Shown: one piece after another, positions 1-7,189 of the stretch
Layout: each line of letters begins with the position of its first letter
Numbering within the stretch: the first letter of the stretch is position 1
Assembly: GCF_036565765.1 (NCBI RefSeq)
Contig: NZ_DATCXP010000043.1
Strand: one strand, 5' to 3'
Length of the DNA: 15,420 bases
DNA from: Terrimesophilobacter sp036565765
GTDB lineage: Bacteria > Actinomycetota > Actinomycetes > Actinomycetales > Microbacteriaceae
Notes under the pieces: model-generated
The model's database searches: none
Told to the model about the DNA's origin: nothing
What the model saw: the letters and a program-made list of their open reading frames with translations, nothing else
Made by a program: the position numbers and the translations under genes

Positions 1-556
1 AGCTGCTGCCGCCGTAGGAGGCGGCCGTCACCGTGACCGAGTCGCCTTCCCGCGTGAACGTCGCCGTCGGCGCATCGCCGGTGGCCGGTTCAGGCGCCGC
101 AACCAGGCCGAGCCGGGAGAACGCCGCGCTGTAGTGGGCGATCACGTCGGCCGGGGCGATCGAGGCAATGGCCTCCAGCCCGACCTGAAGCTTCGAGCCA
201 GGTGTTGCCACCGAGCTGAACAGCACGCTCGCGCCGGGAACCAGCGGGATGATCGCGACGGGGAATCCGGCGACGAGTTCCCCTCGGGCGGATGCCGACT
301 TCGGGAGGGGGTTGCTGACCAGGGGCTTTCCAGGAGTGCGGGGAGCAGAAGGCGGCAGTGAGTACGGTTGCTGCTGGCCGCTGGACGGCTCGCCGTCGAG
401 GCCGCCAGACGCGGGGGATTCGGCCGACGATGCGGCATCCGACGTCCCCTGTCGACCTGCGTCAGGAACGCTGCCAGGAGTCAGCCCGATCGCCACGACG
501 GCGACCGCGGTGACGGCGAGGGCGATGGCCACGGCTGCGATGGCCCGTACCCTCAT
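1..556 (-). CDS. Signal-anchored protein of unknown function, 3' end missing
   Basis: The frame is open from an ATG at 556 to the left edge, giving 185 visible residues; the C-terminus lies outside the window. An in-frame TGA at 569-571 lies upstream, and a GAGGGGG ribosome site sits about 8 nt before the ATG, so the start is well supported. Residues 5-24 are a hydrophobic helix after MRVR, and no lipobox cysteine follows, so this is a signal peptide or an N-terminal membrane anchor. Residues 28-90 form a Ser/Pro/Gly/Gln-rich linker. A folded domain begins near residue 92 (ELVAGFPVAIIPLVPGASVL) and continues to the edge. I do not recognise the family. A surface-exposed or cell-wall-facing location is inferred. 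The gene lies 173 bp downstream of recQ on the same strand but seems to have its own leader. Confidence 0.72.
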   Translation of the reverse strand, partial: MRVRAIAAVAIALAVTAVAVVAIGLTPGSVPDAGRQGTSDAASSAESPASGGLDGEPSSGQQQPYSLPPSAPRTPGKPLVSNPLPKSASARGELVAGFPVAIIPLVPGASVLFSSVATPGSKLQVGLEAIASIAPADVIAHYSAAFSRLGLVAAPEPATGDAPTATFTREGDSVTVTAASYGGSS

Positions 557-558
557 GA

Positions 559-591
559 GAGCGCCCCCTCACCTGATCAAGGTGAGCGCTC
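559..591 (-). promoter_or_regulatory. Leader hairpin overlapping the ribosome site of the 556 gene
   Basis: A 7-bp perfect inverted repeat, CTCACCT-GATCA-AGGTGAG on the plus strand (568-586), is flanked by a second pair of arms, GAGCGC (559-564) and GCGCTC (586-591). In the minus-strand transcript the fold ends just before the ATG at 556, and the GAGGGGG ribosome site falls in the 3' arm and its internal loop. It could hide the ribosome site in RNA, or act as a protein operator in DNA (the centre TGATCA is itself palindromic). The pairing is read directly; the role is inferred. Confidence 0.45.
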
Positions 592-657
592 CGCCCGCGG
601 TGGGGGCCGCGAGAATTTCGAACCGTAAGGAACGCTCGTGGCGGTGGTAAGGTCACA

Positions 658-663
658 ATAATA
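658..663 (-). promoter_or_regulatory. Possible -10 element (TATTAT) for the 556 gene
   Basis: On the minus strand TATTAT (5 of 6 to the -10 consensus) stands in a short AT-rich patch about 100 nt before the ATG at 556. No good -35 box is seen at 16-18 nt; the nearest TTG-containing hexamer is only 14 nt away. If used, transcription would start near 651 and include the leader hairpin. This is a weak candidate. Confidence 0.25.
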
Positions 664-729
664 CCGAATTGCCCGATGAGCAAGGCTTTTCGCGAGCTCG
701 TCCCTCGACGGCCGACGTCCGATCAGGAG

Positions 730-2571
730 TCAGTCGCCGAGTTCCTCACCGAGGACACCGAGCAACTGTTCGCCGTATTTCGCAAGCTTGCTTTCGCCAA
801 CGCCCGTGACGGTGCCGAGGGCCTCGATCGAGGACGGTACGCGCGTGGCGAGCTCACGCAGGGTCGCGTCATGGAAGATCACGTAGGCGGGGACGCCCTG
901 CTCCTTCGCCTGGGCTGCGCGCCAGTTGCGGAGCGCTTCGAACCGGGACTGCGCCTCGGCGGGAAGGTCCGCCACGACACTCTTCGCCTTGCGCGCCGCA
1001 CGGGTGGCGGTACGCTCGGGCTCCCGACGGAGGCGCACCGGACGGGTGCCGGCCAGCACACCGGCGCTCGCCTCCGTGATCACCATCGTCCCGAACCCGT
1101 CGGAGTTCACGGCGAGAAGACCCTGCGCGAGCAGTTGCCGCACGACGCCGCGCCATTCCTGCTCGCCCAGCTCCGTACCGATGCCGAACGTCGACAGAGA
1201 GTCGTGGCCGTACTGATCGACACGCGGGGTCTGCTTGCCGAGCAGGATGTCCACGAGATGCCCGGCGCCGAACTTCTGATCGCGCTCCCGCTGAAGCCGA
1301 ACGACGGTGGAGAGGAGCTTCTGAGCGGGAACGGTTCCGTCCCAGGACTCCGGGGGCGTGAGACAGGTATCGCAGTTGCCGCAGGCTGTCGACGCTTCCC
1401 CGAAATATGCCAGAAGCTGCATACGCCGGCACTGGACTGTCTCGCACAGTGCGAGCATGGCGTCGAGGTGCGCGCTCAACCGGCGACGGTGGGCGAGATC
1501 GCCTTCCGAGGTGTCGATCATCCTGCGCTGCTGCACGACATCCTGCAGACCGTAGGCGAGCCAGGCCGTCGCGGGCAGCCCGTCTCGACCGGCTCGACCG
1601 GTCTCCTGGTAGTAACCCTCGACCGACTTGGGCAGGTCGAGGTGGGCGACGAAGCGCACGTCGGGCTTGTCGATCCCCATCCCGAACGCGATCGTGGCGA
1701 CCATGATCATGCCGTCCTCGCGCAGGAACCGCGACTGGTTCGCCGCTCGAACCCGAGTGTCGAGCCCCGCGTGGTACGGCAGCGCCGGGATTCCCTGCCC
1801 GACCAGGAACTCGGCGGTCTTCTCCACCGACGCCCGTGACAGGCAGTACACGATTCCGGCGCTCCGCCCGACCCCCGCCGCGGGGTCGCCGGAATGCTCC
1901 GCCCGCAGGAACTCGAGCAACTGCTTCTGCGGGTTGTCCTTCGGCACGATGCGGTACTGGATGTTGGGCCGGTCGAAGCTCGCGACGAAATGACGGGCTT
2001 CCCCCAGCTGCAGGCGCTTCTGGATCTCGCGGTGGGTCTGTTCCGTGGCGGTCGCCGTCAGCGCGATGCGCGGCACGGCCGGCCAGCGCTCGTGCAGCAT
2101 GGAGAGCGCGAGGTAGTCGGGGCGGAAATCGTGACCCCACTGCGACACGCAGTGCGCCTCGTCGATCGCGAACAGGGCGATCGTCCCGCGATCCAGGAGC
2201 TCGCCGGTCGACGGGATGGTGAGTCGCTCAGGAGCGAGATAGAGCAGGTCGAGCTCCCCCGCGACGTACGCCCGCTCGACCCGGACGCGCTCCTCGCTCG
2301 ACTGGGTCGAATTCAGGAACGCCGCGCGCACCCCGATCGCGGCCAGGGCATCCACCTGGTCCTGCATGAGAGCGATGAGCGGAGACACGACGACGCCCGT
2401 TCCCTCGCGCACGAGGGAGGGGATCTGGTAGCACAGCGACTTTCCGCCGCCCGTCGGCATGAGCACGAGCGCGTCGCCGCCGGCGATGACATGGTCGATG
2501 ATGTCGGCCTGCGCTCCGCGGAACGCGTCGTACCCGAACACCCGGTGCAGGGTCTCGAATGCGGAGGTCAT
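730..2571 (-). CDS. recQ: ATP-dependent DNA helicase RecQ
   Basis: A 3'-5' superfamily 2 helicase acting in the cytoplasm on replication and recombination intermediates. Numbering here is from the upstream GTG at 2595; subtract 8 for the ATG start at 2571. Visible motifs are Walker A MPTGGGKS (Lys52), DEAH box 145-148 followed by CVSQWGHDFRPDY, LTATAT (179-184), the motif IV region VYCLSRASVEK (249-259), FGMGID (304-309) and motif VI QETGRAGRDG. The RecQ zinc cluster is Cys389, 405, 408 and 411. A winged-helix region follows, and an HRDC domain spans about 545-621, so the architecture is complete at about normal bacterial length. The ATG at 2571 gives the usual MTSAFETLHRVFGYDAFRG start, but GGAGG lies only 1 nt before it; GTG 2595 with a weak AGGA is the alternative. 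The minus-strand S9 gene lies upstream across a repeat array. Confidence 0.95.
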   Translation of the reverse strand: MTSAFETLHRVFGYDAFRGAQADIIDHVIAGGDALVLMPTGGGKSLCYQIPSLVREGTGVVVSPLIALMQDQVDALAAIGVRAAFLNSTQSSEERVRVERAYVAGELDLLYLAPERLTIPSTGELLDRGTIALFAIDEAHCVSQWGHDFRPDYLALSMLHERWPAVPRIALTATATEQTHREIQKRLQLGEARHFVASFDRPNIQYRIVPKDNPQKQLLEFLRAEHSGDPAAGVGRSAGIVYCLSRASVEKTAEFLVGQGIPALPYHAGLDTRVRAANQSRFLREDGMIMVATIAFGMGIDKPDVRFVAHLDLPKSVEGYYQETGRAGRDGLPATAWLAYGLQDVVQQRRMIDTSEGDLAHRRRLSAHLDAMLALCETVQCRRMQLLAYFGEASTACGNCDTCLTPPESWDGTVPAQKLLSTVVRLQRERDQKFGAGHLVDILLGKQTPRVDQYGHDSLSTFGIGTELGEQEWRGVVRQLLAQGLLAVNSDGFGTMVITEASAGVLAGTRPVRLRREPERTATRAARKAKSVVADLPAEAQSRFEALRNWRAAQAKEQGVPAYVIFHDATLRELATRVPSSIEALGTVTGVGESKLAKYGEQLLGVLGEELGD

Positions 2572-2634
2572 GCCTCCAAGGCTAACCGCGACCACTGCGC
2601 GCAGAGTCCTGAGCCTCGACGGGAGTCACCTGCG

Positions 2635-2681
2635 CAAGCCCCCTTCGAGACGGTCGCTGGCGCTCCCTCCTCAGGGAGCGG
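2635..2681. repeat. Dispersed 47-bp intergenic repeat, copy 1
   Basis: This block starts CAAGCCCCCTTCGAGACGG and ends in a palindrome. It matches 11773-11819 in the same orientation at 46 of 47 positions; the only difference is G at 2660 against A at 11798. It sits between the recQ start and the end of the S9 gene. It is a REP-like element in form; the placement in a named family is not made. Confidence 0.85.
2661..2680. terminator. 8-bp GC stem-loop within the repeat, possible bidirectional terminator
   Basis: CGCTCCCT, a CCTC loop and AGGGAGCG form a perfect 8-bp stem with a 4-nt loop. The same hairpin recurs at 9447-9466 and 11799-11818. No U-tract follows, so any termination would be of the U-less kind. 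It lies about 65 nt past the S9 stop codon in the direction of that gene. Confidence 0.45.
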
Positions 2682-2743
2682 TAGGCGATACCGCGCGCTC
2701 CTCAGGGGGCGGTAGGCGATACCGCGCGCTCCTCAGGGGGCGG
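2670..2743. repeat. 31-bp tandem repeat, 2.4 units
   Basis: Unit 1 (2670-2700) and unit 2 (2701-2731) differ at one base in 31 (A against G at 2677/2708). A third partial unit, CTCAGGGGGCGG, runs 2732-2743 and ends 3 nt before the S9 stop codon at 2747. Each unit contains a CTCAGGG half-palindrome and GGTAGGCGATACC, itself a near-palindrome. The array continues directly from the 47-bp dispersed repeat. Confidence 0.85.
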
Positions 2744-2746
2744 AGA

Positions 2747-4654
2747 TCAGGGACGCCACAGATCGAGCTCTGGCGTGCCGGGGGTCTCGAACCCCATGAC
2801 CTGTCCGTAGAACGAGAGCTCGGCCTGGATCGAGTGGATGATCGTCTCGGCCCGCCGGAACCCGTGCGACTCGCCCTCGTAGGCGAGGTAGGCGTGGGGG
2901 ATTCCCTTGCGCATGAGTGCGGACCGGAAGGCCTCGGACTGCGACGGCGGCACGACCGGGTCGTCGAGGCCCTGCAACAGGAGCACAGGGCAGGAGAGGT
3001 CATCCACGCGATTGATCGGCGCGCGATCGCGGTAGAGGTCGGCGGCCTCCGGGAGCGCCCCGACGAGCCCGTCGAGGTAACGCGCCTCGAAGTCGTGAGT
3101 GTCCTCCGCGAGCGCCCGCAGGTCGGCGACCCCGTAGTAGGAGACCCCGCACGCGAACACCTCAGACGACACGAGGGCCGCAAGCACGGTCCAGCCGCCG
3201 GCCGAGCCGCCCCGGATCGCGAGACGCGCCGGGTCGGCGACTCCCGCATCCGCGAGGCCGCGCACCGCGGCGATCGTGTCCTCGACGTCGACGACGCCCC
3301 ACTGGCCGCTCAGCCGCTCGCGGTACTCGCGCCCGTAGCCACTCGAGCCGCCGTAGTTGATGTCGATCACGCCGATCCCGCGCGACGTGAAGAACGCGTA
3401 ATCGAGCCGCAGCACCGGAACGCTGTGGGCGGTCGGCCCGCCGTGCACGACCGCGATGAACGGGGGCAGCTCACCGGGCTCGGCCTCGAAGTCCGGGTTC
3501 CGCGGCCGGTACACGAACGCGTGCACCGGGCGGGCCCCGGTGAAGGTCATGGCCTCGGCGTCGGGAAGGTAGGAGTCATCCGGCAGGTCCTCGACGCTCA
3601 GCCGGATGTCGCGCAGCCGGCCGCTCGACAGCTCGAGTTCGCGCAACCCGGCCGCGACCCTCGCCCCACCACCGACCAGCAGAACGCGGTCGCCGCGCAC
3701 GGCGCACAACTCGACCGAGTCGAGCGCGAGCGGGATGTCGTCGAGGGCTCCCGTGCGCGGGTCGAGCACACCGAGCGTGTCGGTGCCGACGGTGCGGGCG
3801 CAGAGCAGACGTCCGTCGGCGAGCACCGCGTACCAGCGGGCTCCGAGCTGCCAGAGCGGGCCGCCGATGTCGGCCGCGACCGGATGCAGCGCCCTGGCGG
3901 CACCGTCGAGCCCGACACGGTACAGATTCCACCATCCGCTGAGATCGCTCGAGACGTACAGGCTCTCGGCGTCCGCCCATTCCGGCTGCAGCACGGACTG
4001 CGTCGCGGAGCCCATGACCGTTCTCCACTCGGCGACGGCGCCGTCGACGATGGGGCCGACGCGAAGCTCGGTGCCGTCCCAGGGCATCTGCGGGTGGTCC
4101 CAGGCGATCCAGGCTAGCCGGGCACCGTCCGGCGACACTCGCGGGTAGGCGAGAAAGCGCGAGCCCGACACGATCGAACGGATGCCGCTCCCGTCCAGCG
4201 CTACAGCGACGATGTCGCGGGAGAGGTCGCCGGCGGCGTGGGTCTCGCGCACCGCGAGCACCTCGGAACCGACGATGCTCAGCTCGGCGAAGCGCGAGCC
4301 CGACCCGGCCGGGGTGATCGGGACCGGCACCGGCGAGCCGGGATCGAGGCGATACAGCCTCTGGTCGCTGAACTCGGCGAACACGAGCGTTCCGTCATCC
4401 GTCGCCGCCCACGCCCCGCCGCCGTATTCGTGCACGCGGGTTCTGGCATTCCACGGCGTGGGGAGCACGTCTTCCGGGTCACCATTCGCGTCGTTGCGGC
4501 GCACCGCGAGCCTTCCGCCCTCGGTCGGCCTGGCCTCGAGCCACCACACCTCCGACCCGACGAAGCACCCTCCGGAGACCGCGTGCCCGCTCGACGCGAG
4601 CGAGGCGGCGCTGATCGGGGACTCCCAGGAGCCGTGGGGTGCCGTGGTGGTCAT
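2747..4654 (-). CDS. S9-family serine peptidase (prolyl oligopeptidase/acylaminoacyl peptidase type)
   Basis: Full-length, 635 residues: an N-terminal beta-propeller of about 370 residues, seen as repeated short beta motifs, then a C-terminal alpha/beta hydrolase domain. Oxyanion region AVVHGGPTAHS precedes the nucleophile Ser484 in IRGGSAGGW. The other triad members are Asp565 in QGLDDPVVP and His597 in GESHGFR. The family cleaves short peptides or removes blocked N-terminal residues; the exact specificity cannot be read. No signal peptide is seen, so it is probably cytoplasmic. The ATG at 4654 is the earliest possible start, because an in-frame TGA lies at 4658-4660, and no clear Shine-Dalgarno sequence precedes it; a leaderless mRNA is possible. 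It is divergent from the ROK gene, with 40 bp between the two starts. Confidence 0.93.
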   Translation of the reverse strand: MTTTAPHGSWESPISAASLASSGHAVSGGCFVGSEVWWLEARPTEGGRLAVRRNDANGDPEDVLPTPWNARTRVHEYGGGAWAATDDGTLVFAEFSDQRLYRLDPGSPVPVPITPAGSGSRFAELSIVGSEVLAVRETHAAGDLSRDIVAVALDGSGIRSIVSGSRFLAYPRVSPDGARLAWIAWDHPQMPWDGTELRVGPIVDGAVAEWRTVMGSATQSVLQPEWADAESLYVSSDLSGWWNLYRVGLDGAARALHPVAADIGGPLWQLGARWYAVLADGRLLCARTVGTDTLGVLDPRTGALDDIPLALDSVELCAVRGDRVLLVGGGARVAAGLRELELSSGRLRDIRLSVEDLPDDSYLPDAEAMTFTGARPVHAFVYRPRNPDFEAEPGELPPFIAVVHGGPTAHSVPVLRLDYAFFTSRGIGVIDINYGGSSGYGREYRERLSGQWGVVDVEDTIAAVRGLADAGVADPARLAIRGGSAGGWTVLAALVSSEVFACGVSYYGVADLRALAEDTHDFEARYLDGLVGALPEAADLYRDRAPINRVDDLSCPVLLLQGLDDPVVPPSQSEAFRSALMRKGIPHAYLAYEGESHGFRRAETIIHSIQAELSFYGQVMGFETPGTPELDLWRP

Positions 4655-4694
4655 CCGTCAACACTAGAGGCACTGAAGGCGCGAGGAGCGGTCA

Positions 4695-5891
4695 GTGTAT
4701 CGTGATCACGTGGCAACCGAGAGGCGCACTCCAGGCTCCCAGACTTCATTACGTGAAGCCAACCGAGCCAGAATCGTCGACGCCATCAAGAAGCACGGCG
4801 GCCTGACGCAGGTCGAGCTCGCGGGGATCACCGGGCTCTCCCCCGCCACGGTTTCCAACATCGTCAAAGAGCTCTCGGCGGGCGGCGTCCTGCACACCTC
4901 CCCGACGACGCAGAGCGGTCGTCGCGCCCAGTACGTCACTCTCGCGCACGCTCTCGGCCTCGTCGTCGGCGTCCACTTCTCCACGAGGCACATGCGCATC
5001 GCGCTTGCGGATGTCGCCCATACGATCGTCGCAGAGCACCACCTCCCGCTCGCGAAGGACCACCGCGCGGACAACGAGCTCGACCGCACGACACTGCTCA
5101 TCGCCGACATGCTCGACAGCCTGCAGGCCAGCATGAGCGAGATCCTCGCCGTCGGAGTCGCGCTGCCCGCCCCGGTCGACAGGAAGACCGGGACGACGGC
5201 GCGCAGCGGCATCCTCCGTGGCTGGGACGGCATCCCGGTCGCAGAGGTCCTGGAGCGGCGCATCAGGCGCCCGGTGTTCCTCGACAACGCGGCGAATCTC
5301 GCCGCGTTGGCCGAACTGAGGATGGGAGCCGCCCGCGGGAAACAGGATGCGGTCTTCATCGATGTCGGTGACGGGATCGGCGCCGGCCTCGTGATCAACG
5401 GCCAGATCTTCCGCGGCCACAACGGAAGCGCCGGCGAGTTCGGGCACACCACGATCGTCGAGAACGGCCCGCTCTGCCGGTGCGGGAATCGCGGCTGCCT
5501 CGAGGCGATCGCGGGCGGGTACGCCATCCTCGATGGGCTCAAGGGCACCCACGGCAACCTCAAGCTGAACGATGTCGTGACGAGGGCGATGGGCGGTGAC
5601 GCGGGGTGCACGAGGGCGATCGCCGACGCCGGGAAGCACATCGGAGTCGCCGCGGCGAACCTCAGCAATCTGTTCGATCCGGAGCGCCTGATCGTGGGGG
5701 GTGAGCTGTCGCGGGCCGGTGAAATCCTGCTCGGACCCATCCGCCACGCGATGGAGCGGTCGGTCATCGTCGACGAGCTGTCGATGCCGGATGTCGTCCA
5801 GGGGCAGCTCGGCGTCCGGGCGGCAACCCTTGGCGCCGTCGCCCATGCGATCGATCAGGTCGCGATCGGAACGAAAGTCACAACTGCCTGA
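4695..5891 (+). CDS. ROK-family transcriptional regulator of the adjacent sugar transporter
   Basis: 398 residues, typical of NagC/XylR-type ROK regulators. The N-terminal winged helix-turn-helix covers about 18-75 (LTQVELAGITGLSPATVSNI is the HTH core). The ROK sugar-kinase-like fold follows, with LDNAANLAALAE (Asp197 at the kinase catalytic position), DVGDGIGAG (223-231), the AGEFGH segment, and the zinc motif CRCGNRGCLE (Cys261, 263, 268). The expected effector is a sugar or sugar phosphate that releases DNA binding. GTG 4695 is preferred because GAGGAG at 4683-4688 lies 6 nt upstream; GTG 4710 lacks such a site. The binding-protein gene begins 101 bp downstream on the same strand, which argues for local control of the transporter. 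Whether it acts as repressor or activator, and which sugar it senses, are not shown. Confidence 0.93.
   Translation: MYRDHVATERRTPGSQTSLREANRARIVDAIKKHGGLTQVELAGITGLSPATVSNIVKELSAGGVLHTSPTTQSGRRAQYVTLAHALGLVVGVHFSTRHMRIALADVAHTIVAEHHLPLAKDHRADNELDRTTLLIADMLDSLQASMSEILAVGVALPAPVDRKTGTTARSGILRGWDGIPVAEVLERRIRRPVFLDNAANLAALAELRMGAARGKQDAVFIDVGDGIGAGLVINGQIFRGHNGSAGEFGHTTIVENGPLCRCGNRGCLEAIAGGYAILDGLKGTHGNLKLNDVVTRAMGGDAGCTRAIADAGKHIGVAAANLSNLFDPERLIVGGELSRAGEILLGPIRHAMERSVIVDELSMPDVVQGQLGVRAATLGAVAHAIDQVAIGTKVTTA
4701..4710. promoter_or_regulatory. 10-bp perfect palindrome at the ROK gene start
   Basis: CGTGATCACG is a perfect palindrome overlapping codons 3-6 of the ROK gene and lying about 50 bp from the divergent peptidase start. 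It could be an operator for autoregulation, but one 10-bp palindrome in GC-rich DNA is weak evidence. Confidence 0.2.
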
Positions 5892-5915
5892 GAGTTACGA
5901 AATCCTTGTGTTCAA

Positions 5916-5948
5916 GTCTTGACGCCAAAGACGGACTGGTGTCATGCT
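5916..5948 (+). promoter_or_regulatory. Candidate promoter and operator of the sugar transporter operon
   Basis: TTGACG (5919-5924, 5 of 6 to the -35 consensus) is followed after 18 nt by CATGCT (5943-5948) with a TG one base in front, resembling an extended -10. An inverted repeat GTCTT-GACGCCA-AAGAC (5916-5932) overlaps the -35 box, a common place for a repressor site. The binding-protein ATG is 44 nt downstream of the -10. Box assignment is by eye; the link to the ROK regulator is inferred from position. Confidence 0.5.
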
Positions 5949-5992
5949 CAGTTCAGCCGCCACTGCAGGCGGAACACAACGGAGGTTTTTCA

Positions 5993-7099
5993 ATGAAGAT
6001 CGCCACCATGAGAGCGGTTTCCGTCACAGCCGCACTCCTGCTCACAGCAGGGACCCTCGCCGGATGTGCGAACGGTTCCGAGAGTCCCGGAGGGAACAGC
6101 GGCGATACATCGGCCGCGCAAATCGGCCTCCTCCTGCCCGATTCGGTCACCGCCCGGTACGAGAGCGCAGACAAGCCCTACTTCGAGGCGAAGATCAAGG
6201 AGCTGTGCCCGGACTGCAAGGTGCTCTACGCCAACGCCGACGGCGACGCCACCAAGCAGCAGCAGCAGGCCGATTCCATGCTGACGCAGGGCGTCAAGGT
6301 CCTCGTGCTCGACCCGTTCGACGGCGAAGCGGCCGCGGCCATCGTCGCGAGCGCCAAGGCGCAGAAGGTCCCGGTCATCTCCTACGACCGCCTGATCAAC
6401 AGCGCAGACCTCAACTACTACATCTCGTTCGACAACGAGAAGGTCGGAGAGCTCCAGGCGACCGCCCTCGTCCAGAAGCTCAAGGACGACGGAGTCGCCC
6501 CCGGCGACGGCGGCATCCTCATGGTCAATGGATCGCCGACCGACAACAACGCGAGCCAGTTCAAGGCCGGAGCGCACAAGATCATCGACGCGAGCGGATA
6601 CAAGGTGCTGGCCGAGTTCGACACGCCAGGATGGGACCCGCCCAAGGCCCAGGACTGGGTCGCCGGCCAGATCACGCAGTTCGGCAGCCAGATCAAGGGC
6701 ATCTACGCGGCGAACGACGGAACCGGCGGTGGCGCGATCGCGTCGCTCAAGGCAGCCGGCGTGACCCCGCTCCCGCCCGTCACCGGTCAGGATGCTGAGC
6801 TCGCCGGAATCCAGCGCATCCTCGCCGGAGACCAGTTCATGACCGTGTACAAGGCGCTCAAGCCGGAAGCCGAGCGCGCGGCGCAACTCGCCATCGACCT
6901 CGTGAACGGAAAGACCGTCAAGGGCGACACCACGGTGAAGACCAAGGGCGGGGCTGATATCCAGTCCTTCCTGCTGGTCCCGGTCGCCGTGACGGTGGAC
7001 AACATCGCGAGCACCGTCGTCGCCGACGGTTTCTACAAGGCCAGCGATATCTGCACCTCCGCCTACGCGGACGCCTGCACCAAGGCCGGCATCAAGTAA
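5993..7099 (+). CDS. Sugar ABC transporter substrate-binding lipoprotein, XylF-like
   Basis: 368 residues, exported. A signal peptide (MKIATMRAVSVTAALLLTAG) ends in lipobox TLAGC, so Cys25 is the expected lipidated residue anchoring the protein to the outer face of the membrane. A Gly/Ser-rich tether follows to about residue 40. The mature part is a type I periplasmic-binding fold of the CUT2 (ribose/xylose/galactose) class. ANADGDATKQQQQADSM, VLVLDPFDG and SYDRLINSADLNYYISFDN are close to what is known of D-xylose-binding XylF, so xylose or a similar pentose/hexose is the best guess. GGAGG at 5981-5985 lies 7 nt before the ATG at 5993. It is the first gene of the transporter operon, and a strong hairpin follows its stop codon. 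Confidence 0.92.
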   Translation: MKIATMRAVSVTAALLLTAGTLAGCANGSESPGGNSGDTSAAQIGLLLPDSVTARYESADKPYFEAKIKELCPDCKVLYANADGDATKQQQQADSMLTQGVKVLVLDPFDGEAAAAIVASAKAQKVPVISYDRLINSADLNYYISFDNEKVGELQATALVQKLKDDGVAPGDGGILMVNGSPTDNNASQFKAGAHKIIDASGYKVLAEFDTPGWDPPKAQDWVAGQITQFGSQIKGIYAANDGTGGGAIASLKAAGVTPLPPVTGQDAELAGIQRILAGDQFMTVYKALKPEAERAAQLAIDLVNGKTVKGDTTVKTKGGADIQSFLLVPVAVTVDNIASTVVADGFYKASDICTSAYADACTKAGIK

Positions 7100-7104
7100 T
7101 CCAT

Positions 7105-7148
7105 TGCACCCGGTCGGTTTCGCTGGCAAGCGAAACCGACCGGGTGTA
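7105..7148 (+). terminator. Strong intercistronic hairpin after the binding-protein gene
   Basis: An 18-bp perfect stem (7107-7124 with 7129-7146) closes a GGCA tetraloop; a G-U and a U-A pair at the base extend it to 20. It begins 8 nt past the TAA at 7097-7099 and ends 41 nt before the ATPase start. A short pyrimidine-rich run (ACTTTCGC) follows rather than a full U-tract. This fits a partial terminator or 3'-stabilising structure that keeps binding-protein mRNA in excess over ATPase and permease mRNA, as known in other ABC sugar operons. The structure is certain by sequence; the role is inferred. Confidence 0.85.
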
Positions 7149-7189
7149 CTTTCGCACCAAGGCGACAAAGCAGATTCAAAGGAGACATC

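Noticed and set aside
2635..2743. Insertion sequence remnant
   Set aside because: No transposase fragment, terminal inverted repeats of IS type or target duplication are visible; the DNA is short, palindromic and tandem.
2459..4117. Long plus-strand open frame (552 codons) opposite recQ and the S9 peptidase gene
   Set aside because: It is antisense to two genes with full sets of catalytic motifs, and its translation is low-complexity Arg/Ala/Asp-rich with no recognisable domain. Such frames are expected opposite GC-rich coding DNA.
5906..5992. Upstream start for the sugar-binding protein
   Set aside because: It would place the candidate promoter inside the gene and put about 29 residues before the signal peptide; ATG 5993 has GGAGG at 7 nt and a correct lipobox distance.
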